A stretch of DNA of 64,000 nt from JANSWY01 sp965243755 (GTDB taxonomy: Bacteria; Bacteroidota; Bacteroidia; Cytophagales; Cyclobacteriaceae), in assembly GCA_965243755.1 (NCBI GenBank), contig CBDEVW010000003.1:62001-126000 (forward strand), written 5' to 3'. A program made the translations under genes and the position numbers. Under the pieces are notes generated by a model. The model had not been told where the DNA came from. It saw only the letters and a program-made list of their open reading frames with translations, and ran no database searches. This document shows, piece by piece, positions 46,113 to 54,340 of this stretch (the stretch's first letter is position 1; each line of letters starts with the position of its first letter).

Positions 46113-47588
46113 ATGGATCACTTTGGATTTTTGTCTGTTCTCCCACCGGTTGTCGCGATTATTCTTGCTATATGGAGTAGACAGGTTTATGTTTCACTAG
46201 CCGTTGGGATATTCATTGGATGGCTATTTATCGAAAATTTTAATCCTCTCCTCGCGGCGTTAAGCACCATCAACTCCTTTGTGGATGTATTTGCAGATGC
46301 CGGAAACACCAGAACGGTTATATTTACTTTGCTTGTTGGCTCCTTGATTATTCTTATTCAGGCCTCAGGAGGTGTGAATGGATTTATATCCCGTGTGGAA
46401 AGATTTATCGACCGGTATAAAGATGACAGCTCCTTTGGAAAAAGAAAGCTGGTTCAACTCCTGGCGGCACTGACAGGTTTGTTGATCTTTGTCGAGTCAA
46501 ACATTTCAATTTTAACCGTTGGAACCCTCTATAGACCAATTTTTGAAAAGCTAGGTATCAGTAGGGAAAAACTAGCCTATATAGCAGATTCAAGTTCTGC
46601 TCCTTCCTGCATTATCATCCCTTTTAATGCCTGGGGAGCATTTGTAATGGGGCTCATTCTTCAAAACGGTTTAGAGCATCCTTTTCAGGTATTGTTTGGG
46701 TCATTACCTTATAACTTTTACCCATTTCTGGCAATCCTCTTAGTATTGATCCTCATATTCACGAGAAAAGATTTTGGACCAATGAAGCGGGCAGAGCGAC
46801 GTGTTCGTGAGACAGGAGCTTTACTTGATGAAGGTTCCAAACCAATGATCTCTACAGAAATTACCACAGTAGAAGTAAAAGATCAGGTAAAAGGTAAAAC
46901 CTACAACATGTTGATTCCCATTGCACTCATGGTACTTTGTATGCCTGTATTCTTGATCTATACCGGATGGAAAACAAATTTTGAAGCTGAAACATTCTGG
47001 GGTCAGGTATTTGAGGCGATCGGTAATGGAAGTGGTTCTGCTTCGGTATTGTATGCCGTGTCATTGGCTGTATTTATTGCCATCATCATGTATTTGGTAC
47101 AGCGAATCATTTCTTTCAGGGAGGCTGTGGATTATACCTTGAAAGGCATGTCAGGAATGGTTTCTCTGGCACTGCTGATGGTATTTGCATTTGCCTTGGG
47201 GGCACTTTGTAAACAACTCGGAACCGGTTATTATGTGGCAGAAATCACCAGGTCCTGGTTATCTCCGGGTTTGGTTCCTTTTGTTGTTTTCATCACCAGT
47301 TGTTTCATTGCCTTCAGCACCGGGACTTCCTGGGGAACATTCTCGATCATGATCGCTATCGTCATACCAATGGCTGATGTGATGGATGCCAATCTTTACA
47401 TGTCCATTGCTGCAGTTTTGGGTGGAGGCGTTTTTGGCGATCACTGCTCACCGATTTCAGATACCACCATCATTTCAAGCATGGCTTCTGCCAGTGATCA
47501 CGTGGATCATGTAAAAACCCAATTACCCTACGCGCTTTTAGCTGGTGGTATCACAGCGTTTATGTACCTGATTGTTGGTTTCCTATAG
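46113..47588 (+). CDS. Na+/H+ antiporter, NhaC family
   Basis: A 491-residue polytopic inner-membrane protein with about twelve hydrophobic segments. Family features include SNISILTVGTLYRPIFEKL, DSSSAPSCIIIPFNAWGAF and the late GTSWGTFSIMIAIVIPMA and GDHCSPISDTTIISSM motifs, all typical of the NhaC / YfcC-like antiporter group. It exports Na+ in exchange for H+. ATG at 46113 is chosen over a TTG one codon earlier. It converges on lysA with a 6-bp overlap. Confidence 0.9.
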   Translation: MDHFGFLSVLPPVVAIILAIWSRQVYVSLAVGIFIGWLFIENFNPLLAALSTINSFVDVFADAGNTRTVIFTLLVGSLIILIQASGGVNGFISRVERFIDRYKDDSSFGKRKLVQLLAALTGLLIFVESNISILTVGTLYRPIFEKLGISREKLAYIADSSSAPSCIIIPFNAWGAFVMGLILQNGLEHPFQVLFGSLPYNFYPFLAILLVLILIFTRKDFGPMKRAERRVRETGALLDEGSKPMISTEITTVEVKDQVKGKTYNMLIPIALMVLCMPVFLIYTGWKTNFEAETFWGQVFEAIGNGSGSASVLYAVSLAVFIAIIMYLVQRIISFREAVDYTLKGMSGMVSLALLMVFAFALGALCKQLGTGYYVAEITRSWLSPGLVPFVVFITSCFIAFSTGTSWGTFSIMIAIVIPMADVMDANLYMSIAAVLGGGVFGDHCSPISDTTIISSMASASDHVDHVKTQLPYALLAGGITAFMYLIVGFL

Positions 47589-48740
47589 GTTCGAACTATA
47601 TACAGCCTGAATCTGGTCTCTCATGTTGTATTGGTTGGCCATGACCTGTCCATAAGCTCCTGATGAGAGCAACGCAATAAGATCTCCCCTTTCCGATTTA
47701 GGCAACTCAACTCCCTTTTCGAAAAAGTCGGTTGACTCGCAAATAGGTCCTACCACATCATAAACCTCCCTGGTATCAGTATCGGAGAAGGTGAATATTT
47801 TATGTTTAGCCTGGTAAAGCGCCGGCCTCATCAATTCAGTCATCCCTGCATCTACAATCAGAAAGTTTCTTTTGATGCCATACTTAACATAGAGGACCCT
47901 GGTAATCAATGCCCCACATTGGCCAGTGATCGATCTACCCAGTTCAAAATGAATTTCAAGGGGATCTTGCAGTTCCAGGTTCTTTTTAAATACACCAAAA
48001 TATTCCTCAAAAGGTGGAATTGGATTTTGCAGCGGCTGCTCATAATCAATCCCCAGACCACCACCCACATTGAGGTGTTCCAACTTCATTCCCTTGGACC
48101 TGAATAGCTTTACCAGTTCATTCGCTTTGAAACACAATTGCCTGTAATTATCCAGATTCATTACCTGGGATCCGATGTGAAAATGAATCCCCTTGACCTT
48201 TATGTGCTGAAAACCATTGATTTTTTCAATCACCTGATCCAGTTCAGATATGTTGATCCCAAATTTATTCTCCTCCAGGCCAGTAGTGATGTTTTTGTGT
48301 GTCTGAGCATCAACGTTGGGATTGATGCGAAGCGCTATATCAGCGACAGCTCCTACCCCTCCAGCCAACTGGTTGATTACTTCAATTTCGTGCATTGACT
48401 CACAATTGAAGGCGAAAATCTTTTTATCCAGCGCAAATAATATTTCCTTGTCTTTCTTGCCAACGCCGGCAAATGCGATTTCAGAGGGATCGAAACCAAT
48501 ATCAATGGCTCTGCGAACCTCATTACCACTTACACAATCAGCTCCAAAACCTGATGCCTTTATGACTTTTAAAATCTCAGGATTTGCATTGGCTTTTAAT
48601 GCGTAGTGAATATGGTAATTGGTGCCCTCGATAGCCGACTTGGCCCTATCGACAGTTGCCTTCAGTAAATCAAGGTCATAGAAATAGAAAGGGGTTTCAA
48701 TTTCCTGAAACTTGTTTTTATACGATAATAGATTCAGCAT
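47583..48740 (-). CDS. lysA: Diaminopimelate decarboxylase
   Basis: A 385-residue PLP enzyme converting meso-diaminopimelate to lysine. The PLP-binding Lys49 lies in HYALKANANP; the glycine loop GGGLGIDYE and the active-site CESTDFF (about 335-341) are present, with HIGSQVM for substrate binding. The start is ATG at 48740; three codons upstream only a TTG is available. It stands alone on the minus strand. Confidence 0.94.
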   Translation of the reverse strand: MLNLLSYKNKFQEIETPFYFYDLDLLKATVDRAKSAIEGTNYHIHYALKANANPEILKVIKASGFGADCVSGNEVRRAIDIGFDPSEIAFAGVGKKDKEILFALDKKIFAFNCESMHEIEVINQLAGGVGAVADIALRINPNVDAQTHKNITTGLEENKFGINISELDQVIEKINGFQHIKVKGIHFHIGSQVMNLDNYRQLCFKANELVKLFRSKGMKLEHLNVGGGLGIDYEQPLQNPIPPFEEYFGVFKKNLELQDPLEIHFELGRSITGQCGALITRVLYVKYGIKRNFLIVDAGMTELMRPALYQAKHKIFTFSDTDTREVYDVVGPICESTDFFEKGVELPKSERGDLIALLSSGAYGQVMANQYNMRDQIQAVYSSNL

Positions 48741-48832
48741 GTCATACAAATAATCCGGTAAAACAAGTGATGGGTAATGTTGAAATCCTTTTGGGACTGC
48801 AATGATAACAGCGAACCCTCAAATTATCATTA

Positions 48833-49879
48833 TCAGAGCACAGCTTTCTCTTCTATTCTCAAAATTCCCTGGTCACTATTGAATGTCGCAGGAATTCCAA
48901 CCGGGAGTGTGGAGTTATCAGGGACATGACCGATGTTGAAACCATAGGCCACCGGAATAGAAAGTTTGCTTAACCTCTCTAACAGGACATCTTTTAAGGT
49001 ATATACCCCGGCAGCCCTGGGCACATCGCATTTGAAGAAATTGCCAAGAATCACTCCTTTCGCTTCACTCAGCTTGCCAGACAACAACAACTGAGTTAGC
49101 ATCCTGTCTATTTTATATGGTGATTCCTGTATCTCTTCGATGAACACAAGCTTATCCTTAAAATCAACAGCATAGGGTGTTCCTTCGAGTGAGCAGATGA
49201 TGCTTAGGTTACCTCCTGCCAGTTCACCTGTGGCTTCCCCTGAATTTATTTTGTAATATTCATCGGTTTTCCCAATTAAGACCTGGTCTTTCGGTTCCAT
49301 TAGAAGAGCTTTCAGGTTGCCAGAAGTATAGGTGGTAAAATCAGCTGAAGCCACTGGCCCATGAAAACATATCAGGCCGGTTTTCTGATAAAATGTGTTG
49401 AGCAGTACGGTGATGTCACTAAAGCCAATAAATGCTTTTGGATTAGACTTCACCATTTCCAGGTCAATCTGATCAACTATTCTGGCGGAACCATAACCAC
49501 CACGCCCACAGATGATCCCCTTCACTTCGGGATCTTCAAACATCTGATGAATGTCGGCCAACCTTTCCTGATCTGTTCCAGCCAAAAAACCATTGTGCTT
49601 TTTTAGGTTACCGGTGAACTTTGGTTTTAAGCCAATTGACTTGAGGTTTTGCAATATCAAATCAAATTGTCCTTTCTTAAGGCCACTTCCCGGTGTGATT
49701 ACCCCAATGGTGTCACCCACCTTAAGTCTTGGTGGTTTTATTTTTTGGTTTGGGTTTGACTGCAATGGTGATTGGGTGGGAACTGAATCCTGTGAATTGT
49801 TGGCTACAGAATTGCAAGCCAACATGGAAGCCCCCAAAGTTGCTGCACCTGATTTTTGAATAAACTTTCTTCTTTTCAT
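48833..49879 (-). CDS. LD-carboxypeptidase (peptidase family S66), exported
   Basis: A 348-residue peptidase that trims D-Ala from tetrapeptide muropeptides in cell-wall recycling. The triad positions of family S66 are seen: Ser131 in GRGGYGSAR, Glu at 248-249 in VFIEEIQESPYKIDR, and His318 in NIGHVPDN. Unlike the cytoplasmic E. coli LdcA it has an export signal: RRKFIQKSGAATLGASMLAC resembles a Tat signal that ends in a lipobox (Cys22), so it may be a periplasmic lipoprotein acting on the wall itself. Start ATG at 49879. Confidence 0.9.
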   Translation of the reverse strand: MKRRKFIQKSGAATLGASMLACNSVANNSQDSVPTQSPLQSNPNQKIKPPRLKVGDTIGVITPGSGLKKGQFDLILQNLKSIGLKPKFTGNLKKHNGFLAGTDQERLADIHQMFEDPEVKGIICGRGGYGSARIVDQIDLEMVKSNPKAFIGFSDITVLLNTFYQKTGLICFHGPVASADFTTYTSGNLKALLMEPKDQVLIGKTDEYYKINSGEATGELAGGNLSIICSLEGTPYAVDFKDKLVFIEEIQESPYKIDRMLTQLLLSGKLSEAKGVILGNFFKCDVPRAAGVYTLKDVLLERLSKLSIPVAYGFNIGHVPDNSTLPVGIPATFNSDQGILRIEEKAVL

Positions 49880-49939
49880 GCGATTGCCTGGTTGGTCACA
49901 ATATTAATCAAATGAAAGTGTGGAAGAAATAATCAATAT

Positions 49940-49972
49940 AAAAAAAGGGAAGCCTTTAGAGCTTCCCTTTTT
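49940..49972 (-). terminator. Intrinsic terminator of the thrS-infC-rpmI-rplT operon
   Basis: GGGAAGC (49947-49953) pairs with GCTTCCC (49961-49967) around a 7-nt loop. T5 follows on the plus strand and T7 on the minus strand, so it is bidirectional. It lies 22 bp past the rplT stop. Confidence 0.92.
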
Positions 49973-49993
49973 AAAAGTATTCTGTATGAATGC

Positions 49994-50338
49994 TTACTTC
50001 ACTTTATCTACGATTGCTTTGAAAGCATCCGGGTTGTTCATCGCTAAGTCTGCCAACACTTTTCTGTTTAAGTCGATGTTTGCAGCTTTTAGTTTACCCA
50101 TGAATTGTGAATAAGACATGTCGTGCTCTCTGGCACCAGCGTTGATCCTTTGGATCCACAACGCTCTGAATTCTCTTTTCTTGGCTTTTCTGTCGCGGTA
50201 TGCGTAAGTCCAACCTTTTTCAACGGCGTTTTTAGCAACCGTCCATACATTTTTTCTTCGGCCGAAGTAACCTTTGGCCTGCTTCAAGACTCTTTTTCTT
50301 CTTGCCTTTGAAGCTACATGATTAACTGATCTTGGCAT
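49994..50338 (-). CDS. rplT: Ribosomal protein L20
   Basis: A 114-residue large-subunit protein needed for early 50S assembly; very basic, with PRSVNHVASKARRKRVLKQAKGY-type start (in part) and GRRKNVWTVAKNAVEKG. It is the last gene of the conserved thrS-infC-rpmI-rplT cluster. Binding of L20 to the infC-rpmI leader regulates this operon in other bacteria; no such structure was identified here by eye. Confidence 0.97.
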   Translation of the reverse strand: MPRSVNHVASKARRKRVLKQAKGYFGRRKNVWTVAKNAVEKGWTYAYRDRKAKKREFRALWIQRINAGAREHDMSYSQFMGKLKAANIDLNRKVLADLAMNNPDAFKAIVDKVK

Positions 50339-50422
50339 TGTTTTTAAATTTTTTGATTATTGGTGCCACTTGGTGGTCTTATGACCAATAACCTGGTGAA
50401 TTAATTAACCTGATGCTTAAAC

Positions 50423-50617
50423 TTAAATGTTTAGCATTGCTTTCACATTAGGCTCGTCAGATTTATGAACAAGCGTCATGTGAGTTAGATTTCTCTTTTG
50501 CTTGGTTTCTTTCTTAGTCAGGATGTGGCTTTTGAAAGCATGCTTTCTCTTGATTTTACCACTACCAGTAAGTTTGAAACGCTTCTTAGCTCCAGATTTA
50601 GTTTTAACTTTTGGCAT
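50423..50617 (-). CDS. rpmI: Ribosomal protein L35
   Basis: A 64-residue basic ribosomal protein: MPKVKTKSGAKKRFKLTGSG start and KRKHAFKSHILTKK are typical. It lies between infC (25-bp gap) and rplT (84-bp gap). Confidence 0.97.
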   Translation of the reverse strand: MPKVKTKSGAKKRFKLTGSGKIKRKHAFKSHILTKKETKQKRNLTHMTLVHKSDEPNVKAMLNI

Positions 50618-50642
50618 TTTATATATATTAATTAATAAATAC

Positions 50643-51194
50643 TTATTTCTTCACTTTGGGAGACATGATGAGGAACATCCTTTTTCCTTCCAGTTTAGGG
50701 AACTGTTCCACTTTACCATCTTCTTCCAAAGCCTGCGCAAATTTAAGCAACAGAATCTCTCCTCTTTCTTTGAAAACAATTGTTCTTCCAACGAAATGAA
50801 CAAAAGCCTTCACCTTTGCACCTTCTCCGAGGAACTTCTTGGCATGTTTCAGTTTGAATTCGAAATCATGATCATCAGTGTTTGGTCCAAACCTGATTTC
50901 CTTGATCACCGTCTTCTGAGACTTTGCCTTTATCTCCTTCTGCTTCTTCTTCTGCTCGTATTTGAACTTGGAGTAATCAATGATTTTACAAACTGGTGGA
51001 TCCGCTTTGGGTGAAATTTCCACAAGATCAAGATTTTGCTCTTGTGCCATTTTCAACGCCTGGTCTAACGGATACACGTCTACTTTTACATTTTCGCCTA
51101 CTACCCTAACTTCCCGGGCAGTAATACGCTGGTTTACCCTGTAAGGTTCTTCAACTCGACCTCTCGGGCCCCTCTGAAATCTTTGTTTGCTAAT
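50643..51194 (-). CDS. infC: Translation initiation factor IF-3, ATT start codon
   Basis: A 183-residue factor that binds the 30S subunit and checks start-codon pairing. The N-terminal domain (RVNQRITAREVRVVGENV, from about residue 20) and C-terminal domain (KEIRFGPNTDDHDFEFKLKHA region) are complete. No ATG, GTG or TTG fits the full N-terminus; the frame begins at ATT (51194-51192), preceded by a strong GGAGG at 6-nt spacing. IF-3 rejects AUU starts, so a non-standard start gives negative feedback, as known in E. coli and others. A GTG at 51077 would remove 39 residues of the N-domain and is rejected. Confidence 0.93.
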   Translation of the reverse strand: MSKQRFQRGPRGRVEEPYRVNQRITAREVRVVGENVKVDVYPLDQALKMAQEQNLDLVEISPKADPPVCKIIDYSKFKYEQKKKQKEIKAKSQKTVIKEIRFGPNTDDHDFEFKLKHAKKFLGEGAKVKAFVHFVGRTIVFKERGEILLLKFAQALEEDGKVEQFPKLEGKRMFLIMSPKVKK

Positions 51195-51200
51195 CTTTTA

Positions 51201-51206
51201 CCTCCT
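51201..51206 (-). promoter_or_regulatory. Strong Shine-Dalgarno (AGGAGG/GGAGG) of infC
   Basis: On the minus strand GGAGGT sits 6-7 nt before the ATT start of infC. Strong Shine-Dalgarno sites are rare in this phylum, so its presence supports the ATT assignment. Confidence 0.8.
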
Positions 51207-51292
51207 TTTTATAGTTCAAAATCAGGTCGCAAATATCGTGATAATTTTATTATATAAAAAAATCAATGTTGCGCTTTATGGAATATTAATGC

Positions 51293-53248
51293 TTATTCTT
51301 TGATATTTTGTGACTCCCGAGCTCTTTTTCGGAAAAATTCAATGAATTCTTCCCTGGACAAAGCGCCAAGGTCACCTTTTCCGTGTTCTCTTATGGACAC
51401 TTTGCCCTCGGCCATCTCCTTCTCACCAACAATCAACATATAAGGAATTTTCTTAACCTCTGCATCACGGATCTTTCTACCGATCTTCTCATCTCTATGA
51501 TCAATCAGTCCTCTGATATCATGCTCCTCGAGGAAGCTGTAGATTTCATTGGCATAATCGGCATACTTTTCACTAATCGGAAGGATGGAAATCTGATCAG
51601 GGGTTAGCCATAATGGATAATTCCCTGCACAATGCTCTGTCAATACGGCTACAAATCTCTCCATAGAACCAAATGGTGCTCTGTGGATCATAACTGGCCG
51701 GTGTTTCTGATTGTCAGCCCCTACATATTCCAGCTCAAATCGCTCTGGTAGATTGTAATCAACTTGTATGGTACCCAGTTGCCAGCTTCTACCCAGGGCA
51801 TCTTTTACCATAAAATCCAGTTTTGGACCATAGAATGCAGCCTCTCCCAGTTCTGTAACCGTCTTAAGGTTCTTTTCTTCAGCAGCTTCCTGAATTTCAC
51901 GCTCTGCTTTCTCCCAGGCTTCATCGGCACCAATGTACTTGGCTTTGTTCTCTGGATCCCTTAGTGAAATTTGTGCCGTAAAGTCTTCGAATCCTAATGA
52001 ATTGAACACATACAACACCAGGTCAATCACCTTGATGAATTCATCTTTTACCTGATCAGGTGTACAGAAAATGTGTGCATCATCCTGGGTAAATCCCCTA
52101 ACCCTCGTTAGCCCGTGAAGTTCACCACTTTGTTCGTATCGGTATACCGTGCCAAATTCCGCCAATCGCAATGGCAGATCTTTATATGATCTTGGCCTGG
52201 ACTTATATATCTCACAGTGATGAGGGCAGTTCATTGGCTTAAGGAAGAACTGCTCACCTTCATTGGGTGTGTTGATTGGTTGGAAAGAATCCTCACCATA
52301 CTTCTCATAGTGACCAGAGGTAATGTACAGTTCTTTGTTGCCAATGTGTGGCGTGACTACCGGCTGATAGCCTGCTTTTACCTGGGCTTTTTTCAGGAAT
52401 CCCTCCAAACGATCTCTCAACATGGCCCCTTTTGGTAACCATAAGGGTAATCCCATCCCCACTTTTTCAGAGAACGTGAATAATTCCAGTTCTTTTCCAA
52501 GCTTCCGGTGATCGCGTTTTTTAGCTTCCTCTATCAGCTCAAGGTATTCCTTAAGTTCTTTTTGTTTTGGGAATGTAATTCCATAGAGTCTGGTAAGTTG
52601 CTTATTGTTTTCATCTCCTCGCCAATAGGCTCCTGCAACATTTAATATCTTGGCGGCCTTGATAAATCCCGTATTAGGAATGTGTGGTCCCCGACACAAA
52701 TCTGTGAAGTTACCCTGCGTATAGAAAGTAATGGAGCCATCTTCCAGACCATCAATCAAATCCAGTTTGTATTCATCACCTTTTTCAGTAAAGTATTTGA
52801 TGGCATCAGCCTTGCTCACTTCCTTCCGGGCAAACTCATTTTTTTGTTTGGCCAGTTGAAGCATTTTATCTTCCAACTCCTTCAGGTTCTCAGAATTAAA
52901 TTCCTGATCTCCAAAGTCAACATCATAGTAAAACCCGTTTTCAATGGGAGGTCCAATGCCAAATTTGATTCCGGGATAAAGCTCTTCCAGGGCCTCTGCC
53001 ATGATATGGGCAGAAGAGTGCCAAAATGTTGATTTCCCATCTCCATCGTTCCAGGTCAGCAAGGTTACTTCAGCATCGGTCGTTATTGGACGGGTAGCAT
53101 CCCATACTTCACCGTTGACCTTAGTTGCCAATACATTTCTTGCCAGTCCTTCACTGATGGAAAGGGCAATATCCATTCCTGTGGATCCTTTTTCAAATTC
53201 TTTTACTGTACCATCTGGTAGAGTAATTCGAATCAATTCAGCACTCAT
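51293..53248 (-). CDS. thrS: Threonyl-tRNA synthetase
   Basis: A 651-residue class II synthetase with an N-terminal TGS domain (about 1-62), the editing domain with HSSAHIMAEALEELYP (about 77-92), the catalytic core with zinc-binding Cys/His in MNCPHHCEIYKS and QDDAHIFC, and the C-terminal anticodon-binding domain (from about 545). It charges tRNA-Thr. It heads the translation cluster and overlaps the preceding lipoprotein gene stop by 1 bp. Confidence 0.97.
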   Translation of the reverse strand: MSAELIRITLPDGTVKEFEKGSTGMDIALSISEGLARNVLATKVNGEVWDATRPITTDAEVTLLTWNDGDGKSTFWHSSAHIMAEALEELYPGIKFGIGPPIENGFYYDVDFGDQEFNSENLKELEDKMLQLAKQKNEFARKEVSKADAIKYFTEKGDEYKLDLIDGLEDGSITFYTQGNFTDLCRGPHIPNTGFIKAAKILNVAGAYWRGDENNKQLTRLYGITFPKQKELKEYLELIEEAKKRDHRKLGKELELFTFSEKVGMGLPLWLPKGAMLRDRLEGFLKKAQVKAGYQPVVTPHIGNKELYITSGHYEKYGEDSFQPINTPNEGEQFFLKPMNCPHHCEIYKSRPRSYKDLPLRLAEFGTVYRYEQSGELHGLTRVRGFTQDDAHIFCTPDQVKDEFIKVIDLVLYVFNSLGFEDFTAQISLRDPENKAKYIGADEAWEKAEREIQEAAEEKNLKTVTELGEAAFYGPKLDFMVKDALGRSWQLGTIQVDYNLPERFELEYVGADNQKHRPVMIHRAPFGSMERFVAVLTEHCAGNYPLWLTPDQISILPISEKYADYANEIYSFLEEHDIRGLIDHRDEKIGRKIRDAEVKKIPYMLIVGEKEMAEGKVSIREHGKGDLGALSREEFIEFFRKRARESQNIKE

Positions 53249-54324
53249 TAAAATTCTAGTTTCTTCTTTGGTAAAATGAAATTAACAGGTGTTTTCTCCT
53301 GCTCTTCTTTTAATCTCCGCAAATATGCAATTTTTCCCTTTACTTTTTGCGTTTCCTGCAGGGCTTGTTGATTGGTACTATCAGTTTGTAAAACCAGATC
53401 GTAATACATTAGCGCTCTGGTCCACCACCCTTTTTGATCATATGCCCTGGCAATATTGATGAATGCAGGATTGATTGAGTCATATTGATTGGCAAAAAGG
53501 TTATTGAAATAGATGACAGAATCATATTTTCTGGTTTCAAAATAATGTTCGCTAAGCAACAATAACGCTTCTTCATCCCCATGATTGACCAATTCGCGCA
53601 TGATGGCTTTACCTTCATTGGCCGCACCAGTATTCAACTTGGCCAGCGCCGACTCCAACAGGTAGCTTGAATCCCTGGTTGATAAAGTGGTGAGAACTTC
53701 ATTGAGTTTATTCCAGTTTTTTGTCTGTTTCAGCAGTTCAATTAGTTTCCTGTTGATTGCCGAATTGTTTGGGTACTGCTGATGGTATAGGTAATAATGC
53801 CTCAGCGCTAACAATGAATCATTTTTCAGCAACCAGATATCTCCTTTCAACTCCAGCAACCTGGGGTCCGATTGCTTAAAATGGTAGCTGCTGATGATAT
53901 GCCATGCTTCGTCTACCCGGTTGAGTTGATAAAGCACAATGGCTTTCTCGAGATACAGTGTTTCCAGATCAACATTTTTCGAAATTAACTGATTGATATC
54001 GGCCAATGCCCTTCTGTAACTGCCATTAGTAAGAAAATAGTCTTTTCTCATGGTTAGCAATGCTGTATTTGAAGTATCAAGCGCTACCGCAGCATTGAGT
54101 GTTGATATGGCCTGAGTGGGCCACTTTTGATCCTTATAAATGTTTAACTTTTGAACGTAAAGGTCAATGTTGTTTGGATCCTCACGGATCATTTTGTCCA
54201 GGTAGGTGACAGAATTTTGCCTGAAGGACTCGTCGATTGAGGGAATAGCAGGAATGGGATCCTGGGAATATTTATATCCACAGGAGGTTATCAATAATAC
54301 TATTAAAACCCACCCCAATCGCAT
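53248..54324 (-). CDS. TPR-repeat lipoprotein
   Basis: A 358-residue lipoprotein (MRLGWVLIVLLITSC, lipid Cys at 15) with TPR-like helical repeats over about 38-330 (e.g. PTQAISTLNAAVALDTSN, ALRHYYLYHQQYPN, ALMYYDLVLQTDSTN). Likely a periplasmic or outer-membrane adaptor. It lies directly upstream of thrS and 16 bp after the DUF5686 protein gene, so all three may share a transcript. Confidence 0.82.
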   Translation of the reverse strand: MRLGWVLIVLLITSCGYKYSQDPIPAIPSIDESFRQNSVTYLDKMIREDPNNIDLYVQKLNIYKDQKWPTQAISTLNAAVALDTSNTALLTMRKDYFLTNGSYRRALADINQLISKNVDLETLYLEKAIVLYQLNRVDEAWHIISSYHFKQSDPRLLELKGDIWLLKNDSLLALRHYYLYHQQYPNNSAINRKLIELLKQTKNWNKLNEVLTTLSTRDSSYLLESALAKLNTGAANEGKAIMRELVNHGDEEALLLLSEHYFETRKYDSVIYFNNLFANQYDSINPAFINIARAYDQKGWWTRALMYYDLVLQTDSTNQQALQETQKVKGKIAYLRRLKEEQEKTPVNFILPKKKLEF

Positions 54325-54340
54325 AAGAACAAAGCTACAA

